64,000 nt of DNA from the NCBI GenBank assembly GCA_002104945.1, contig MCFH01000009.1:946501-1010500 (forward strand), given 5' to 3'. Within the stretch, counting starts at the first letter, position 1, and each line of letters begins with the position of its first letter. Below the pieces are notes generated by a model that saw only the letters and a list, made by a program, of their open reading frames with translations, did not search any database and had not been told where the DNA came from. A program made the translations under genes and the position numbers. Below, in pieces: positions 46,440-58,961 of the stretch. This DNA is from Piromyces finnis (lineage: Eukaryota; Neocallimastigomycota; Neocallimastigomycetes; Neocallimastigales; Neocallimastigaceae).

Positions 46440-47047
46440 ACTATAATTATATAATTTAAATATACGACATTATTTATTTAATCCATTTTTTATGCCTATT
46501 TTTATAGTATATAAAAGTTATGGATAACAGTAGAAATACAGTTGATATCTTAATACAACAAAAAGAATATGAGTGTCCAATTTGTTTTAAAATTATCAAA
46601 GTTAGTAATATTATGGAATTTGAAAAGCACGTTAATCATTGTATAAGTAAAAATGAATCAAATCAAAATAATAACGATAATTTATGTGAATCGATTAATA
46701 TTAATAAAAAATCTAAACTTAACGAAGAGAACGATTTTATTCCAAAAATTAGACATAAACATGAAATTAACTACTTCCATAAAAGCGAAAAAAATACTGA
46801 ACAAAAAGGGAAACAAAGTGAAGAAAATACAATACAAATGTACATAGAAAATAATAAGAATAATAACATTTACAAATCAAACCAAAAAAATGAATTAACA
46901 AAAAATAATAACCAAAACCAAAATGGCGATCATAATTGTGAAATACAATGTCCAATATGTAAACAAATAATGACCAATTTTTCAAATGAAAAATTGAATA
47001 GGCATATTGATATTTGTTTAAATAAAGATATAATAAATAATTTATAA
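43099..47047 (+). CDS. POLK: DNA polymerase kappa (Y family) with two UBZ4 fingers
   Basis: More than 20 short exons. An Asn-rich leader precedes LNPNKGGLQNVDKEKIN and GSAFFKNA, typical of the Pol kappa N-clasp. The catalytic core reads YIVHVDMDAFYASVEELDN, PMAVG, SMLSTANYEARKYGVRSAMPG, LCKNLIIVPTRFERY, then SIDEVYLNIT (second carboxylate pair). Next are LTASAGIAPNVMLAKICSD, NKPNG, FLKDLPIGKVSGIGKVAEKTL (HhH), KSISVERTFS and the little-finger region to YRLMGLRLSSF. Two C-x2-C...H-x3-C fingers lie at 46574-46642 and 46949-47017. Several motifs are restored only by micro-exons of 4 to 20 nt. Known: Pol kappa bypasses minor-groove adducts, and its UBZ fingers bind ubiquitinated PCNA. UBC13 and FANCI nearby act in related pathways. 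TAA at 47045-47047. Confidence 0.94.
43658..43661 (+). other. POLK: 4-nt micro-exon (GATG) of POLK
   Basis: Flanked by AAG on the left and GTATTT on the right. The upstream exon ends GTAGACATG (43586), the downstream one starts CATTTTATGC (43751). Joining with GATG gives VDMDAFYASVE, the universal Pol kappa motif; direct joining gives an early stop. Confidence 0.8.
43905..43919 (+). other. POLK: 15-nt micro-exon of POLK (PMAVG)
   Basis: CCAATGGCTGTAGGG between AACAAG and GTATGC encodes PMAVG, conserved between NPELKNK and SKSMLST. Confidence 0.85.
44180..44183 (+). other. POLK: 4-nt micro-exon (CGAG) of POLK
   Basis: Flanked by ATAAG and GTAATA. It joins AATTATGAAG (ends 44040) to AAAATATGGTG (starts 44253) to give NYEARKYGVR, the conserved finger motif; without it the frame is lost. 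Confidence 0.8.
44370..44383 (+). other. POLK: 14-nt micro-exon of POLK (GYIAL)
   Basis: GATATATAGCTTTG after TTTTTACAG and before GTATGT joins SAMPG to KLCKNL, as in Pol kappa homologues. Confidence 0.85.
44651..44670 (+). other. POLK: 20-nt micro-exon of POLK carrying the Asp-Glu pair
   Basis: TCCAGCTAGTATTGATGAAG between AAATAG and GTATTG encodes PASIDE, with the catalytic DE of the palm. Confidence 0.85.
45058..45070 (+). other. POLK: 13-nt micro-exon of POLK (MLAK)
   Basis: AATGCTAGCTAAG follows a poly-A tract ending AG and precedes GTGCAA. It completes APNVMLAK, matching APNTMLAK of animal Pol kappa. Confidence 0.8.
45165..45174 (+). other. POLK: 10-nt micro-exon of POLK (ICS)
   Basis: ATTTGTTCAG between AAAATAG and GTAATT encodes ICS plus the first base of the following Asp codon, giving KICSDMNKPNG. 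Confidence 0.8.
46574..47017 (+). other. POLK: Region spanning the two UBZ4 zinc fingers of POLK
   Basis: Finger 1 (46574-46642) is CPIC ... HVNHC; finger 2 (46949-47017) is CPIC ... HIDIC. About 100 Asn/Lys-rich residues separate them. Two Rad18-type UBZ fingers are typical of animal Pol kappa. Confidence 0.85.
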
Positions 47048-47137
47048 TTAATAAACTGTACATTCAAAGAAAATTATTAAATTATTATAATTATTTCTAC
47101 ATTTTACTTTATTTTTGTTTTTTGCTTTTTTGCTGCT

Positions 47138-47209
<72 letters not shown>

Positions 47210-47303
47210 TTATTATTATTATTGCTGTTTTTTTTTTTTTTTGTTTGTTTGTTTGTTTGTTTTGTTTTTTTTTTTTTTTTTTAATTATTAACATCATTAA
47301 AAA

Positions 47304-47336
<33 letters not shown>

Positions 47337-47581
47337 ACTGAATATTTAAATTAAATTACTAATTCACTTTTATTATCAAATCATAATAAAATATAGTTTA
47401 ATATTAATAAATAAAATTATATTCTTCTTAATTATTTAAGAATTTATTCTAAATTATTTTTATTTTTAAAAGATAGTATGTATATATATATATATTGTTT
47501 TAAAAAATTTATTAAGAAAATAAATAAATAAAAAAAAATGTAATGTTAAAAAATGTAGAATTAAAATTAGCACTTGTAATT
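47048..47581. repeat. Convergent spacer with low-complexity T/GTT block
   Basis: Between facing stops. The core 47138-47345 is poly-T (over 30 nt), (GTT)n at about 47175-47208, (ATT)n, (TTTG)n and a terminal poly-A. Long translations in this block are artefacts of the homopolymers. Confidence 0.85.
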
Positions 47582-50500
47582 TTAATTAATATAATACAAA
47601 GTATCTTTTATTGCTCTAATGGCTAAAACACTCAAACCTAAATGATACCAATCATTTTCATATAAGCTTCTAAGATCACCAACAGTGAATATTTCTTGTC
47701 GATTAAGCTGAGAAATCCATTGATTGGCAACTTTCTCATCTCTTCCATATTTAATTACGGAATCATAAATTAATGAATCAATTTTCTGACCATCATAATA
47801 CTTTCTACCTGCTATTTCATAAATATTAACATATATTAGCATATTTACATTAATATTATAATATATATTACAATAATTTAAAATTATTAAAATTTAATAT
47901 TTCTACCTTCTTTTGATTTCTTCTTATAACTAGTGGATCGTTCAGAATTATGAACACTTCTGTTTTTGCTATGTTTTATTAGCTCTTTATAATGTTGAGC
48001 AGGTAATTCCTGGTGATTTTTAAATAATGAATGGTTTCTTATAAATGGTTTACCTTTTGTTATATTATATAAATAAAAATAACGTCAAATTCTTATCTTT
48101 AATATTTAAGGAGAAAATATTAAATAATACTTACATTCATTATCTTTAATTTTAATTTTTAGCTCTTCTTTTGATGGTAAAATTAATGATGATTTTTTAT
48201 TATTAGTTGGTAAAGATAATATTCCTTTTGGAGTTATTTCATTTAAATCATCGTTTAAAATATCTGATTTTTTTGAATTGCTTATTAGCATATTGCTTTT
48301 TTCTTTATTTTCATCATTCACAATTGTTGGTTTATTATTACTTTCCTTCCTTTCTTGTTCCACTTTATTATTTAAAATATTAATATTACTATTGTTGTTA
48401 CTGTTGGTATTCATTTCACTACTTTTTTCATCAATATTAATATTAATTTTATTATTATTACTTTCATTGATACTTCCATTATCCTTCTTATTAATACTTT
48501 TTTTAATAGTTTTTATAGGTTTATTATTATTATTATTACTATTGTTATTATTATATTTTTTATTATCATCTAAAGAATTATTAACAATATTAACTTTAAT
48601 TTTGTTTGAACTTAAATCTGATTTAATATTAATACTAGAATTGGTTTTAATATTATTATTTATATCTTCACTACATAAATTATTGGTTATAAAAATATTA
48701 TTTGAATTTCCATTTATTAAATTCTTATTACTACTAGTATTAGTATTATTTGGTAGTGAATTTTGAATTTCACTTATATTTACTTCATTCTTATTATTCG
48801 GCATTGTTTTTTTCGTTTTATTGATATCATCATTATTTATATTATCATAATTATTGATATTTTTAGATGACGCTTTTTCTATATTAATATTTTTTTCATT
48901 TTTATTATTCTGAGGAATTGTTTGATTCAAATTTACTAAATTCATATTTTGATCTAATAAATTGAAATATTTTTTATTTTCAATCATCTGGCTTTTATTA
49001 TCAATGTCATTTAATGAATTCGATGAAATTATTGATCTTGAGCTAATATCTTTATATTTATAATTAGGTTCTGAAAAAATGCTTGCTTTATCATTAAAGT
49101 ATTTTTCCCTTTGATTATTATATTCATTCAATTTTTTATTGATATATATCAAATCTTGACTAAGATTGATTGTCTTATTATTGGATTTGTTATCAATATT
49201 AAACAAATTCTTATTGCTTACTTTATTTATGTTCTTATCATTTATATTTATTTTTGAATTTAAAACTGAATTACCACTACTATTGTTATTTTTATTATAA
49301 ATAGATCTCATTTTTAATATACTATTTTTAATACTTTCAATATTATTATCAAGAGATTGAGAATATACTGATCCTCTTTCAAATGATTCATCTACTATAT
49401 CCCCGGCTTTTTTCATTTCATGCTGAAATTGAAGATTCAATAATTTAATTGGTTTAGTAATATTCTCGACATTCTCATTTTCATAATTCCATTTAGAATT
49501 AATTGTTGAGCTATTTGAATATGATCTATTTTTTTTATTATTTTTAATATAAGCATTACTATTAATGTTTAAATCTTTAGTATGATTTTGATTTTTATCT
49601 TGATTTTGATTACTTTTACAATATTTTAAATAAGCTTCAGATGAAAAATAACCTTTTTTCAGTGATGAAGATAATGCCTTTATTACATCAACACTATTAC
49701 TTGAAGTAACTGATAATGATGATAAATTTCCATTAAAATTATTTATATCGCTACTTTCATTATTACCATTTATATGATATGTAGAATTCAATGCATTTAT
49801 TTTTGGAGAATAACTTGAAAGTGATGATGTAATTGGATAATTATCTTTATATGGATTTATTGAATAACTTTGATTATCAATAAAAAACTCATTACTTTTT
49901 TTGTTCTTATTAGTATAATCCAATCTTCCTACTGAATAAGTTGGACTTGAAGAACGATCAAAAAACTCCGAATTATTTGCTGTAGAACAAGAACTTGATG
50001 GTCTCGTATAGTAACTTTTAAGATTTGTTAAAGAATAAAATGATCTTGCATATTCTGAATTATCATTATCATTTTCTTGATCATATTTATTATGAAATAA
50101 TGAACTACTTTTTTCTGTTTTCAATATATTATACTTCTCATCCTCTAAATTACGAATATATTGGAATCGATTAATATTATTATTTTCTTTATTATTACTT
50201 AAATCAGCATTTAATTTGTTTTTGTTCTTACGTGAATCACTTTTAGGTAATAATTCATTATTCTTACTGTTAATATTTTTCTCCTTAATTGTACTATTTA
50301 TACTATAATTCTCATCATTTTTTCTAATTGTCTTTAAATAATGCTCTTCATTTTTAGTAGCGTTCCTAACAGTATGAGAATTAACATCACTTTCATTATC
50401 TAAAAAGGAATTAGTATTCTTTAATAATATATTATCAACTGATGATTTAATCAGATCATAATTTTTATCATAATCTTTATTGCATTTAATATTACATATT

Positions 50501-51768
50501 GAATTTGATATCTTACTATTTTCATTATTCTCATTATTCAAAATATTTTCTTTACCTTTATCTTTTATAATTTCATTATCATTTTCACATAACGTCTTAT
50601 AAGATATTGATGTTGATTCGAATGAACTATTTTTTGATTTATTATTTACTTCGGTATTAGTACAATTGTTTTTATCCTTAATTTCTTTATTTTCTTTATT
50701 AATAAAATTGCTGGTAGGTATTTTATTTTTTAAGAGATATATCAACTTAATTATTTCGCTATTTATTTTTAAAGATTCTTCTTCATCATGTATTTTCTCA
50801 AGTATATAATTTTGTATTAGAAATGCATTTGAATTTAGCGTTTTTTCATTATTATTTTCATCAATCCAATCTATATTGAAATTATTATGTGTATTATCAA
50901 CCTTAAAGACAGGTGTTATATTATTTATTTTTTTATAACCAAAATCTTCAAACTTATTAATATATTCATATATATTTTTAAATTCAATATTTATACAAAA
51001 TCTTGTTAATAAGTTAAGAGTATTACATAATTCTTTCTTTAGAATTTCATTAATATGAGATAAATATCTTACTAATTTTTTAACATTTAATGTGTATATA
51101 ATATCCTTTTTTATGGATTTATTAAATATTATAATATTTATAAATAAATCAAGCAATTCATTCTGCTTATTTTTCTCTGGATCATTATTTTTCTCAAAAA
51201 TATCATTAAGCTTGCTAGATTCAAGTATTAAGAAATTTAATAAATAAGCCATATTAATAATTAAGTCTTTTAATAACGATGAATTAAAATCTTTATTCTT
51301 TATGCATGAAACAATTTCAAAAGCATAATAATCACAGTCACATAAATATGCTATTAATATTTTTGAAAGCCTATCAGTACATATTGGCCAATTTTTTTTT
51401 AATTGATTTTTATTATTGTTTTCAATTAAATTATAAGGTTCAATAAATATTGTTAAACCCAATATTTTATTAATCTCAAAACAACTATTATGCCATTTTG
51501 CATTATTATTTAAATCTTCAAATAAATTTTCTTCTGATATTATGGGCCATTTACAACCATTACATAATACTTCTTTCTTATTTTCCTTTATTGAATAATT
51601 ATTAATATCATCTAACTGTATTGAGATAGGTGATATATTCTGAAAAGAATTCTTTTCTTTACATTCCTTACATTGTTTTTCAATTACATTTTTATTGTTT
51701 TTCTTTATTTTTTTTTTACAAATCTCACACCTTGATGATTTTTTATGATTAAATATCTTCTTAAACAT
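47582..51768 (-). CDS. Giant Asn-rich protein with half-LIM zinc module and C-terminal SAM-like domain
   Basis: Three exons on the minus strand; the first (51768-48136) is over 1200 codons. Near the N-terminus C14-x2-C17 and C33-x2-C36 form one possible zinc site. C69-x2-C72-x20-H93-x2-C96 (LCNGCKWPI ... KWHNSC) matches the first half of a LIM domain, without a clear second half. A helical region to about residue 290 is followed by roughly 900 residues rich in Asn, Ser, Lys and Ile. The middle exon (about 47911-48050) is basic. The last exon contains VANQWISQLNR, then FTVGDLRSLYENDWYHLGL and IRAIKDTLYYIN, which looks like a SAM-type helical bundle with the TVGDLR...DW..L pattern of fungal proteins. 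I do not recognise the family; a cytoskeletal or polarity scaffold is a guess. Confidence 0.75.
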
Positions 51769-52659
51769 TTTGAATGATAGTAATATATATCTACACTAAA
51801 TTATTAAATTATATTTAAAGGATTTTAATGTATACTTCAAATTTTTATTAAAAATAAAATAAAATAAAATAAATTAATATATATAATGATAATAACAATA
51901 AAGCTATATTCTCGAAACAATATTTTTATAAATAATGAAATTTTTCATATCCTCAAATATATTTTTTGTATATAAATTTATTATTACTTATTGTTGATAA
52001 AAAAATCTTTTTTTAATTAATTCTGAATTCGAATTTAGAAAAGAAATAAATTGTTATAATTTCTTTTGTTTTTTGTTTAATTTCTTGTTTTAACTATATT
52101 AATATACTTTAATCTTTTATTAAATTAAAACAAGTTTACTAGTAATACTAATCATTATAAATTATTAATAGAAAGAAAAATTACTAACAAGGTTAATATA
52201 TTATTTTTTCTATATTTTTTTTTTTTTTGTGTTCTTAAGAAATATTAAACTATAAAAATAATTACTAATGAAATATAATTTCCCTATTTATAATAAAATG
52301 CAAATAAACTTGTTTTTTCATTATCAATTAATGATAAAAATAACGATTTTCTAATTTTGTATATTCATTTTTATTTAAAACAGAGAGAAAATATCACAAT
52401 GAAATAGTAAAATAACACTCGTTAAAAAAAACTGATATATTATAAATTGACTTATTAATATATTAAATTATGTGGCAAATATAGTCTTGTTTTAATTTAT
52501 ATTAAATTTAATTAAACAATAATATATTTTTTAATAGCATGATTTAATATTTTATATAAAACAATTAAATTTTTTTTGAAAAAGTATGGAATAATAATAT
52601 TAATAAAATACTATACAACGTTACACATAATTTATAGGTTATCATTTAAAAAATTAAAC

Positions 52660-52726
<67 letters not shown>

Positions 52727-53091
52727 TAAAATATAGTATATTTTATATATTCTCCAATTCAGTAATACAACACAAAACCACACCTACATTTGTAATATTT
52801 TTATTTTTATTTTTTTTTTTTTTACTTTATTTTTATTAATTTTATCATCATTTTATTTTATTGCTATTATCCTCATTAAAAGAAAAAAGAAAAAAAAAAA
52901 TTAAATAAAAAGTTTTTTTAATGAGATTTTATATTTTATTTTATATTATATTATTATATTATATTATATTAATGAGTTATTCGAATTTCAAGAAAATCAT
53001 ACAAAAAAATTAATATTTATAGATATACTAATTTAAAAATATAAAATGTTGTAGAAATGGAATTATAAAATTTTATCGAAATTTAATTAAA
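51769..53091. other. Intergenic spacer with (TTTA)n microsatellite
   Basis: About 1.3 kb upstream of the Asn-rich gene and downstream of SPT6 (both minus strand). It contains (TTTA)n at 52660-52727 and (TATTA)n-like sequence near 52930-52975. No gene seen. Confidence 0.55.
52660..52727. repeat. (TTTA)n tetranucleotide microsatellite
   Basis: About 17 uninterrupted TTTA units. The overlapping Leu/Phe/Ile/Tyr reading frame is a repeat artefact. Confidence 0.95.
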
Positions 53092-56000
53092 TTAATGTCT
53101 CATTGAACTTGAATGGGAATAATGTTGATGAGCATTACTTCTATGCATAACTCTTCCTTTTGGATTACTTTTAAATGCTCTAATAATTTCATCAACACTT
53201 GAATAAGTAGTTTTTCTAAATATAAATCCATTTGGTTGTAATTGTATATACTATAATAAAGTATAATATTAATTTATTATTGAAAATTTATTTTATTATA
53301 ATTATTACTTAATACTTAAATTTAAACTTACTTCATGTTTGGGTCTATCATTAGAATTAAATTTATAAGCAAGGTAGAAATATCCAGGTTTTCTGTGTGT
53401 GATACAAAATGCATAAGCAGCCATATTAGGCTTGTTTTTAGTTTGAACTGCAAGATAATCATCTAATTATAAATAAAAAAAAATAATAAAAATATTTTAT
53501 TTTTATTATTTAATTATTTATTCATTATATATTGTATTATATTATTTAAATATTTGAATAAAATAAAGTATATTTACTTATATCATCTAATGTTCCCTTT
53601 TTATATTTTGGATGATTCATCATTTCTTCAGCCCATCTAGCCATAGGTTCAACGTATACTACTACTAATTCATCTAATTCAGTAAACTCGGTATCATTTA
53701 CCTTCAATATTTTTCCTATTTTAAATTCACCATCTTTACCTTGTTCTTGAATATCTTTTGCACAATTTACAATAATAATTAATAAATAATATGATATACA
53801 ATATATGAAATTAATATATTAATTATATAATTAAAATATATATATAAAAATAATTATGTAGATTGAATAAAAATTTTGCTATGAAATTCTTACCTAAATG
53901 TTGATAAACATTATCATCAATTTTCCATGTAATTGCTAGGTGATCATTACCCTTTGACGAAGGGCGAATTACAATTTCACCTCTTGGGCGAGATGAAAGA
54001 TAATTTTCAGCTTCTCTATAATCAAATGATTTAAAGTATGGATGTTGTATATTTCTAGTAATTCTTTTAGTTGCTTTTTTATATGCATCTATTAAATAAC
54101 AATATAAATAACATTTTTTATTCATTATTTATTATTTTTAACATAATAATTTAAATATAATTTATATATTAATAATATATAGCATTAAAATATACTATAT
54201 ACTATACCTGATAAAATTTTTTTATCTTTTCTTTCTTCATCATAATTCCAATAATCATCATGTAAAATATTTAATTCACGTTTTACTTCTTCTGGAACAG
54301 TTGTAACATCAACAACAAATCTTTCTTTATCTACACTCAAAATTTTACCAGATAAAACATCACCAGCTCCAACATAATCTTCAACATTACGTATATTTTC
54401 ACCAGTTAAATTCTCAACAGCAATATTTACTTCAATACCAGATGGTAATATACCTTTAACAGTTCTTCCAGCAGCATATGTAATTTCAACACTAACAGAC
54501 ATTCCTTCAGAAAGAGTATCATTAGTTTCACCTGTCAACATAACAAATATTTCATCTTCATTTAATGGATGCCACTTACGACGCTTTTCTTTATACGGGT
54601 TTTGTAATTCTTCTCTAATTTGATTTAATGTAATTTTTTTTGGTTCATGAATAACATTATTTTCAAGTTCTTCTGCGTATGCATCTAATAATAATGTATC
54701 TAAACGATAAGCTTCTCCATTCATTAATTCTTCTACATGTTGAGATGGATTTTCATCATCATCAATTTGTTCGTCGACATCTAATGCATCAGCAGCCATC
54801 TTTCTTGCTAAATCATAATCTTCTGGGTGAATACGTGTATCATCTAATACATCATAAAACATATCACTTCTTCTTTGATTAAAATATTTTTCTCTAATTC
54901 TTAGAAAACTAGCACAGTTCATAAATATGTTTCCACCAATAATATTTTTATGAATTAAATCAGAACGAGAAAGTATAACTCCTCCTGAACGAGTAATCTT
55001 TGAAATAATATTAGCAGCCTTTCTTTTTCCAAGGCCACTTACAAATTGAAGAGTATTGGAATATTCTGGATATTGTACTGCACGGTTAATATCGACACCA
55101 ACATGTGCAATGGCATTTATAAATGAACGTTCAAAACGTTGATTCATTAGTGTTTCTGGAACCATAGGTTGTAATGGGTCTAATCTTAATAAGCTAATTT
55201 CATTATCAGTATTACACAATGCTGCATACTCCATTAATGAATCTTGAACTGTTCTTGCCAAAGATACACAATATAGCATTAATGGTGAATATAATGGATA
55301 TTCATTCTTTCCTCTTGTAGATTTCATATAGATCTTTGCTGGATTATCATCACCAATTTCAACTGGAATATTTCTAATAAGATTTAATTCCTTTGATACA
55401 TCATCAGCAACGTTCCTTATTCTATCCATCATTCTATTAGTAATTAAATCTGGTGTCCAGCCACCAACAACAATTATATCAGGAATATGATGCATTAAAA
55501 ATTCTTTTAATTTTTCAGCCCCTGGAGATGATTCTGCAGCTTTTTGATTACGATTATGAAAACCTTCGAGTATACAATGATCAGCAACTTTACCATCTGA
55601 ACCAATTGCCATACATATGCCAGGTTCGTTTATCTTAAAATCACCCCAACTTATACTTACTACTTTACAATATTCACCTTCTGAATCATAATCTTCCAAT
55701 ATTTTTTCATTATATGGAGCCTTTGTAATACTCTATATATAATAATATAATATAAGTATATAAACAAATACAAATTTTATTAAAAAAAAATAAATAAATA
55801 ACTCACATTTTCTAATTTTCCCATACAATGATCAGCAACAATAATGCATGCATCATTAATAATCTTTGCCTTCAACCAATCCGAGGTTATTGGGAATAAT
55901 ATATCCTTTAACGCCTTTTCTAGAACTTCTTTTCTTAGTTCATTCCATGCTTTTGCAACTTCGTTGTAATTATCATTTACAATATGTTCATATATACTAT

Positions 56001-58961
56001 CAATTCTTTGATCTTCATTTTCTAAATGAATAGATGTTGTTACAAGACCTTCCTTTTCTGCTTTAACAATTTGAAGAAAAACTACCTTATTAATAGGTTC
56101 TCCTGTACTATATTCTTTGATTGGTTTACCTGTAATATATTTAAATTCCTTTTAAATATAAATATATATTATATTTGATTATTAATTGATAACTTGATAA
56201 TACTAGATAATAAAATAATTAAACATAATTCATTTTTACATAATATATATGATTTTCATCAATTTCTTTTTTTCCTCTATCTGTTGGTAAAATATCTATT
56301 ACAGCATGTTCTTCGTATATATGCCTTATATAATCCTTAAATAAAGGTTCATTTGCTATTTCTTGCACAAGCATACTTTTTGAAGCTATATATTTATAAA
56401 TATTTATATTTAAAATACTTATTTATTTCATTTATATATTTTATAATTAAATAATAAAATACCATTAATAATTTGCTGGGGTGTTCTTAAGTAAACATTT
56501 GACTTAACAACGAATTTTTCTGCAAGTTTTTCTGGTGATTCCATCTCATCTTCTGGGAAAAATTTTTTAATTCCTTCACTAATACTGACAGCTAATTCTC
56601 TTACTTTAACATGGAAGAGCTTAAAATAATATAACATCATTGTTTTAAAAAAACAAATTCATAATATCTTTATAAATATATTTAATATTTTATTTTAACC
56701 TACTTTAACAAATTCACCAACACCAGCTTTTTTCATTTTTTCATAAAATCTAACTCTTACTGGACGTTTTAATTTCTTTTCATTAGATTGTGAGTCATTA
56801 CGGGCATCACTTCCATAAATAATTTGAATATACTCTAGCAAATCTTGTGCTCTTTCAATTGAATTAATTTGTTTTAATGACTCTGTAATTGATTTATCAT
56901 TTTTTGCTTCTGAATTATTATTACATAAATTTTCATATATAGACATTATTAATTTTTTTTTATTTTCAATTGCTTGGAATTCTTCATCATAATCATAAAT
57001 TAACCATAATTCATGATCATTTAATTTATTTTCATCTTTCCAAAAATCTTTTCTATGAGAAAAAATAAATGGTACTTCATAATTATCTTCACGTATAAAT
57101 CTTAAAACATCTCTAATTGGTGTTTGTAATGAATTATTACTATACTTTTCTCTTTTCATAAGAATCTTTTCTTCAATAAAAGCAGCTTCCCGATTCAATT
57201 CATCACCTTCAGGTGGATTATTAATATATTTTAACTATTATTATAAAGACGTGAGCATTTGCATGTATATAAATGTATATATAAATATATAAATATGTAC
57301 ATATATATTAATTAAAATATAAAAACTATTTAAAAAATCATGTAATTTTATCAATAAATATATTTCTTTATACTTGTATTCTTTCTGGAACATCCTTAAT
57401 TCTAATTGCATCATCTTCTTCTGTAAGAAGTTTTTCAGCTATTTCATCTGGTTCGTAAACATCTTTAAGTCTAACTGGATTGTCTCTATTTATATCATTA
57501 ACATCATCTTCATCTTGCATATCCTATTTAAAAAAAAACCGGAATGAAAATTTAGCCAGATATACTCTAATTATTAATATTGTTATTCTATATTAATAAA
57601 TTAGACTATTATTTATAATTAATAGTTTAATTACATTAATATCCATGGCATAAGCATATTCACTACCATCACCAAAAATTTGTTGAATCATAAATAATGA
57701 CCTATATATTAATTATATAACTTATATTAATATTGCACTTTTCTCTATATAATTTTAAAAAAAAATTGATAAATAGTAATTTAAAACTTTTGAATTACTC
57801 ACTCATCTGTAATACCCAATGATTCACCAATATCTTTTACGAATTGCTTTTGTTCTTTTCTTTCATTTGCTCTTTGTTCTTTCATTTCTGGAGTTAACTC
57901 ATCTTCATCATCATCGATAAAATCACCTAAATCATCTTCATCATACATTTCATGATCATCGTCATGTTGTTTAATTTCACCTTCTTCTGCATCTTCATCA
58001 TCCATAAAAATCTTAGTTAAATCTTCTTCTGCTCTATCTCTTGATGGAATAGATGTTTCTTGTCTTCTCTTCTTCAATCTCTTAAAACGTTTTTCCTTTA
58101 TTTTTAAAATTATAAATCCTTTATTAATATAATAAAATTTATCATTTATACAATACTTAAAAATTAACTAATTTAAAATTTATAATACATACCTCTGGTT
58201 TTTGCCATTCTATACCAGTGTTTTCTGCAATTAACATTCTATCTTCATCTAAATCACTTTCTGAATCTGAATCTTATTGTTATTAATTTGAATGTTTTTA
58301 TATTTTTATAAATTAATTTTAAATTTACAATAATTCCAATTGATATATAATAAATTAAAAGTTTCATTATTTTGTATAATTTAAAATACCTTTAAATGAA
58401 TGATGCTTTCTTCTTTTTTTTTTTTTGTGTGAAGAAATTTCAGTTTCCTCTTCAATTTCTTCCTCCTCCTCTACACCCTCATCATCTACAATAAATTTTT
58501 TATCTTCTTCTGTTTCCTCAATATCATCACCTTCATCATCTTCATCATCTATATTATCATCTTCTTCTACTTCATCTGAATTGTAATTACGACGCTGATA
58601 ATACGAAATAAAAAAAGATAATTATAAATTAATACAACATTCATTCTTTAAAATTTTATATATTATTATGATTTTTTATATGTATTAACTGAATAATCAT
58701 CTTCATCTTCATCTTCATCTTCTTCATGGATCTTTATATTGCAAAATATTTTAAAAAATTAAAAATAAAAATAAATATAAAAAATATATATATATTTAAA
58801 AATTGAAGTTTAGTTTAGATTTTAAGAATTCTTTATTAATTAAGCCAAATATGATTTATATATTAAAATATTTTTATATTATTATATACCTTTCTTGATT
58901 TTCTTGGTCTTATAACTTCATTGTCTGAATAATCAAAATCAGAATTTTCTTCTTCGGACAT
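53092..58961 (-). CDS. SPT6: Transcription elongation factor and histone chaperone SPT6
   Basis: About 15 exons on the minus strand from [16 protein letters not shown] to MRH and TAA at 53092-53094. A long acidic N-terminus with KKKKRRK patches is followed by [12 protein letters not shown], which fits the Spn1/Iws1-binding motif. Then come the helical core ([36 protein letters not shown]), the YqgF-like region ([39 protein letters not shown]) and an HhH ([19 protein letters not shown]). The death-like and S1 domains follow ([20 protein letters not shown]). The tandem SH2 includes [40 protein letters not shown] and [21 protein letters not shown]. The Arg in IVIRPSS is the phosphate-binding residue. 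The protein ends shortly after the SH2 pair. Known: Spt6 travels with RNA polymerase II and reassembles nucleosomes. The acidic region spans several tiny exons. Confidence 0.96.

Noticed and set aside
47109-47349. ORFs on both strands over the T/GTT block
   Set aside because: Homopolymer and GTT-repeat artefacts (poly-Phe/Val or poly-Lys/Thr) between two convergent genes.
48278-48766. Plus-strand ORF, highly hydrophobic, could look like a membrane protein
   Set aside because: Antisense shadow of the Asn/Lys/Ile-rich protein; low-complexity AAT codons read as Leu/Ile on the other strand.
52576-52839. Plus-strand ORF around (TTTA)n
   Set aside because: Repeat-driven Leu/Phe/Ile/Tyr frame with no conserved content.
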